The notes under the pieces: model-generated
The model's database searches: none
What the model saw: only the letters and a program-made list of their open reading frames with translations
What the model was told of the DNA's origin: nothing
Assembly (NCBI GenBank): GCA_963928645.1
Contig: CAWVGT010000301.1
Location: forward strand, 1 to 6,302
DNA: 6,302 bases
Direction of reading: 5' to 3'
DNA from: Fimadaptatus sp963928645
GTDB lineage: Bacteria; Bacillota; Clostridia; Christensenellales; Aristaeellaceae
Part shown: positions 5,452 through 6,302 of the stretch, piece after piece
Layout: each line of letters starts with the position of its first letter
Numbering within the stretch: position 1 is the first letter of the stretch
Program-made: the position numbers and the translations under genes

Positions 5452-5458
5452 TCCGCGT

Positions 5459-6302
5459 TCAATCGCCAAAGTAAACCGTCACGCTCATGCCTATGCGCAA
5501 CCCGTCCAGCTCTGCGGGCAGTATGCGCACCTCATAGAGCACCTCGCCCGAAACGGCCTGGGAGTCGCTCGCGCCGCCCGTATCGGCCGAACCGCTCGCG
5601 GTCAGCGCGCCGCCCTCATTGGCCGAATCGCCCGCGCCGGACAGCGCGTCGCCCGCGGTCGCAGTACCCGTCGCGCCCGCGGCGTCCGTCGCGGTCTGCG
5701 TCGCGCTGTCTGCTGCCGCGCGCGACACCGATTCCACTGTGCCCGCGAACGCCTCTTCCTCCTCCTGCCAGGGCAGCGTCAGCGTCACCGCGTCGCCTGC
5801 GGCGATGGCGGCGGCGTCAACCTCGTCCACATATACGCTTATGCGCAGCCCGTCCAGCGGCGCTATCTCGGCGACCATTGCGCCCTCGTCAAGCGCCTGG
5901 CCCGCCTGAGCCGATATGTCCAGCACTATGCCGTCGTCGGCGGCTGTTATCGCGTCGCCTGCGCCCGGCTGGGTCGCGCTGCCGGGCAGGTACTCGTAGA
6001 GCAGCTGGCCGCGCTCGACCGCGTCGCCCGGCGCCACGCATACGCGCGTCAGCGTGCCGCTGGCGGCGTACTCGCTCACCGCGCTGTCGACCACGGTGCC
6101 TATGCCCACGCGCTGGTCCGATTCGAACTCATCGCTCAGGTACAGGTACACGGTCTCGCCGATGTACAGCTCGCCGCCCAGCGCCTCCAGCGTGAAGTAC
6201 TCGCCGTCAATCGCAGTCACGCGCGCGACCGCGCGATGCGAGCCGTCGCGCGTGCACTTGGCGTATATGGTCTGGCCGGCATGTAGCAACATGTTCTCGG
6301 GC
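5459..6302 (-). CDS. HlyD/RND-type adaptor (membrane fusion) protein, N-terminus outside window
   Basis: At least 277 residues counted from a methionine at 6292; the frame continues open to the window edge, no good ribosome binding site is visible, and the expected N-terminal signal or membrane anchor is missing, so the gene is probably cut by the edge. Numbering from that methionine, residues ~75-145 form a lipoyl-like domain in two halves (SGTLTRVCVAPGDAVERGQL at 78-97 and DGIVLDISAQAGQALDEGAM at 120-139), joined by a short loop rather than the long coiled-coil hairpin that docks to TolC. Residues ~147-190 and 249-277 look like the beta-barrel domain (LRISVYVDEVDAAAIAAGDAV at 149-169; LDGLRIGMSVTVYFGD at the end). 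Between them lies a ~58-residue Ala/Ser/Thr/Gly/Asp linker (192-249) without Lys or Arg. Such hairpin-less adaptors work with ABC or RND-like exporters in Gram-positive bacteria; a partner gene would have to lie upstream, outside the window. Confidence 0.82.
   Translation of the reverse strand, partial: PENMLLHAGQTIYAKCTRDGSHRAVARVTAIDGEYFTLEALGGELYIGETVYLYLSDEFESDQRVGIGTVVDSAVSEYAASGTLTRVCVAPGDAVERGQLLYEYLPGSATQPGAGDAITAADDGIVLDISAQAGQALDEGAMVAEIAPLDGLRISVYVDEVDAAAIAAGDAVTLTLPWQEEEEAFAGTVESVSRAAADSATQTATDAAGATGTATAGDALSGAGDSANEGGALTASGSADTGGASDSQAVSGEVLYEVRILPAELDGLRIGMSVTVYFGD
5546..5719 (-). other. Low-complexity linker-coding segment in the adaptor gene
   Basis: Encodes about 58 residues made almost only of Ala, Ser, Thr, Gly, Asp and a few Glu, Gln and Asn, with no basic residues. 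It interrupts the beta-barrel domain between EESVS-like strand ends (AGTVESVSR, 183-191) and GEVLYEVRI (249-257). Probably a flexible acidic insertion exposed outside the membrane. Confidence 0.65.

Overview
The window is about 6.3 kb of high-GC bacterial DNA. All four genes I can support lie on the minus strand; in order of transcription they are an adaptor/HlyD-like protein (cut by the right edge), a small VOC (glyoxalase-fold) protein, an AraC-family regulator and a 656-residue intracellular glycoside hydrolase. Start sites carry strong GGAGG-type ribosome binding sites, the adaptor lacks the long TolC-docking hairpin, and the hydrolase and regulator types are common in gut Clostridia and Paenibacillus-like bacteria. 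I therefore infer a high-GC Firmicute (Clostridia), with low confidence at finer rank. An odd compositional trait is shared by all four genes: isoleucine is very often encoded by ATA despite the high GC.

Layout. 1-326: no gene; a nested palindrome at 25-81 and a GC-rich stem-loop at 242-286 lie downstream of the hydrolase. 327-2297 (minus): TIM-barrel glycoside hydrolase with a trimerisation/amidotransferase-like middle domain. 2298-2410: intercistronic gap with the hydrolase ribosome binding site and palindromes. 2411-3334 (minus): AraC-type regulator. 3367-3436: two tandem promoter-like elements built on a 16-bp direct repeat, probably where the regulator gene is transcribed and controlled. 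3437-3647: nothing recognised. 3648-4936: a non-coding array of tandem ~220-bp units, two of them ~95% identical over 182 bp and the others diverged or decayed, with a GC-rich hairpin kept at each unit junction. 4937-5069: GC-rich spacer. 5070-5411 (minus): VOC protein. 5459-6302 (minus): adaptor protein, N-terminus outside the window.

Working model. The AraC regulator probably senses a sugar through its N-terminal cupin domain and controls itself and the hydrolase immediately downstream, a common pairing in carbohydrate-use loci. The adaptor and VOC genes form a separate unit (47-bp gap) on the other side of the repeat array; no functional link to the sugar genes is visible. The part that looks least described is the tandem repeat array: its unit length is constant, its hairpins are retained with at least one compensatory base-pair change, and it does not look protein-coding.
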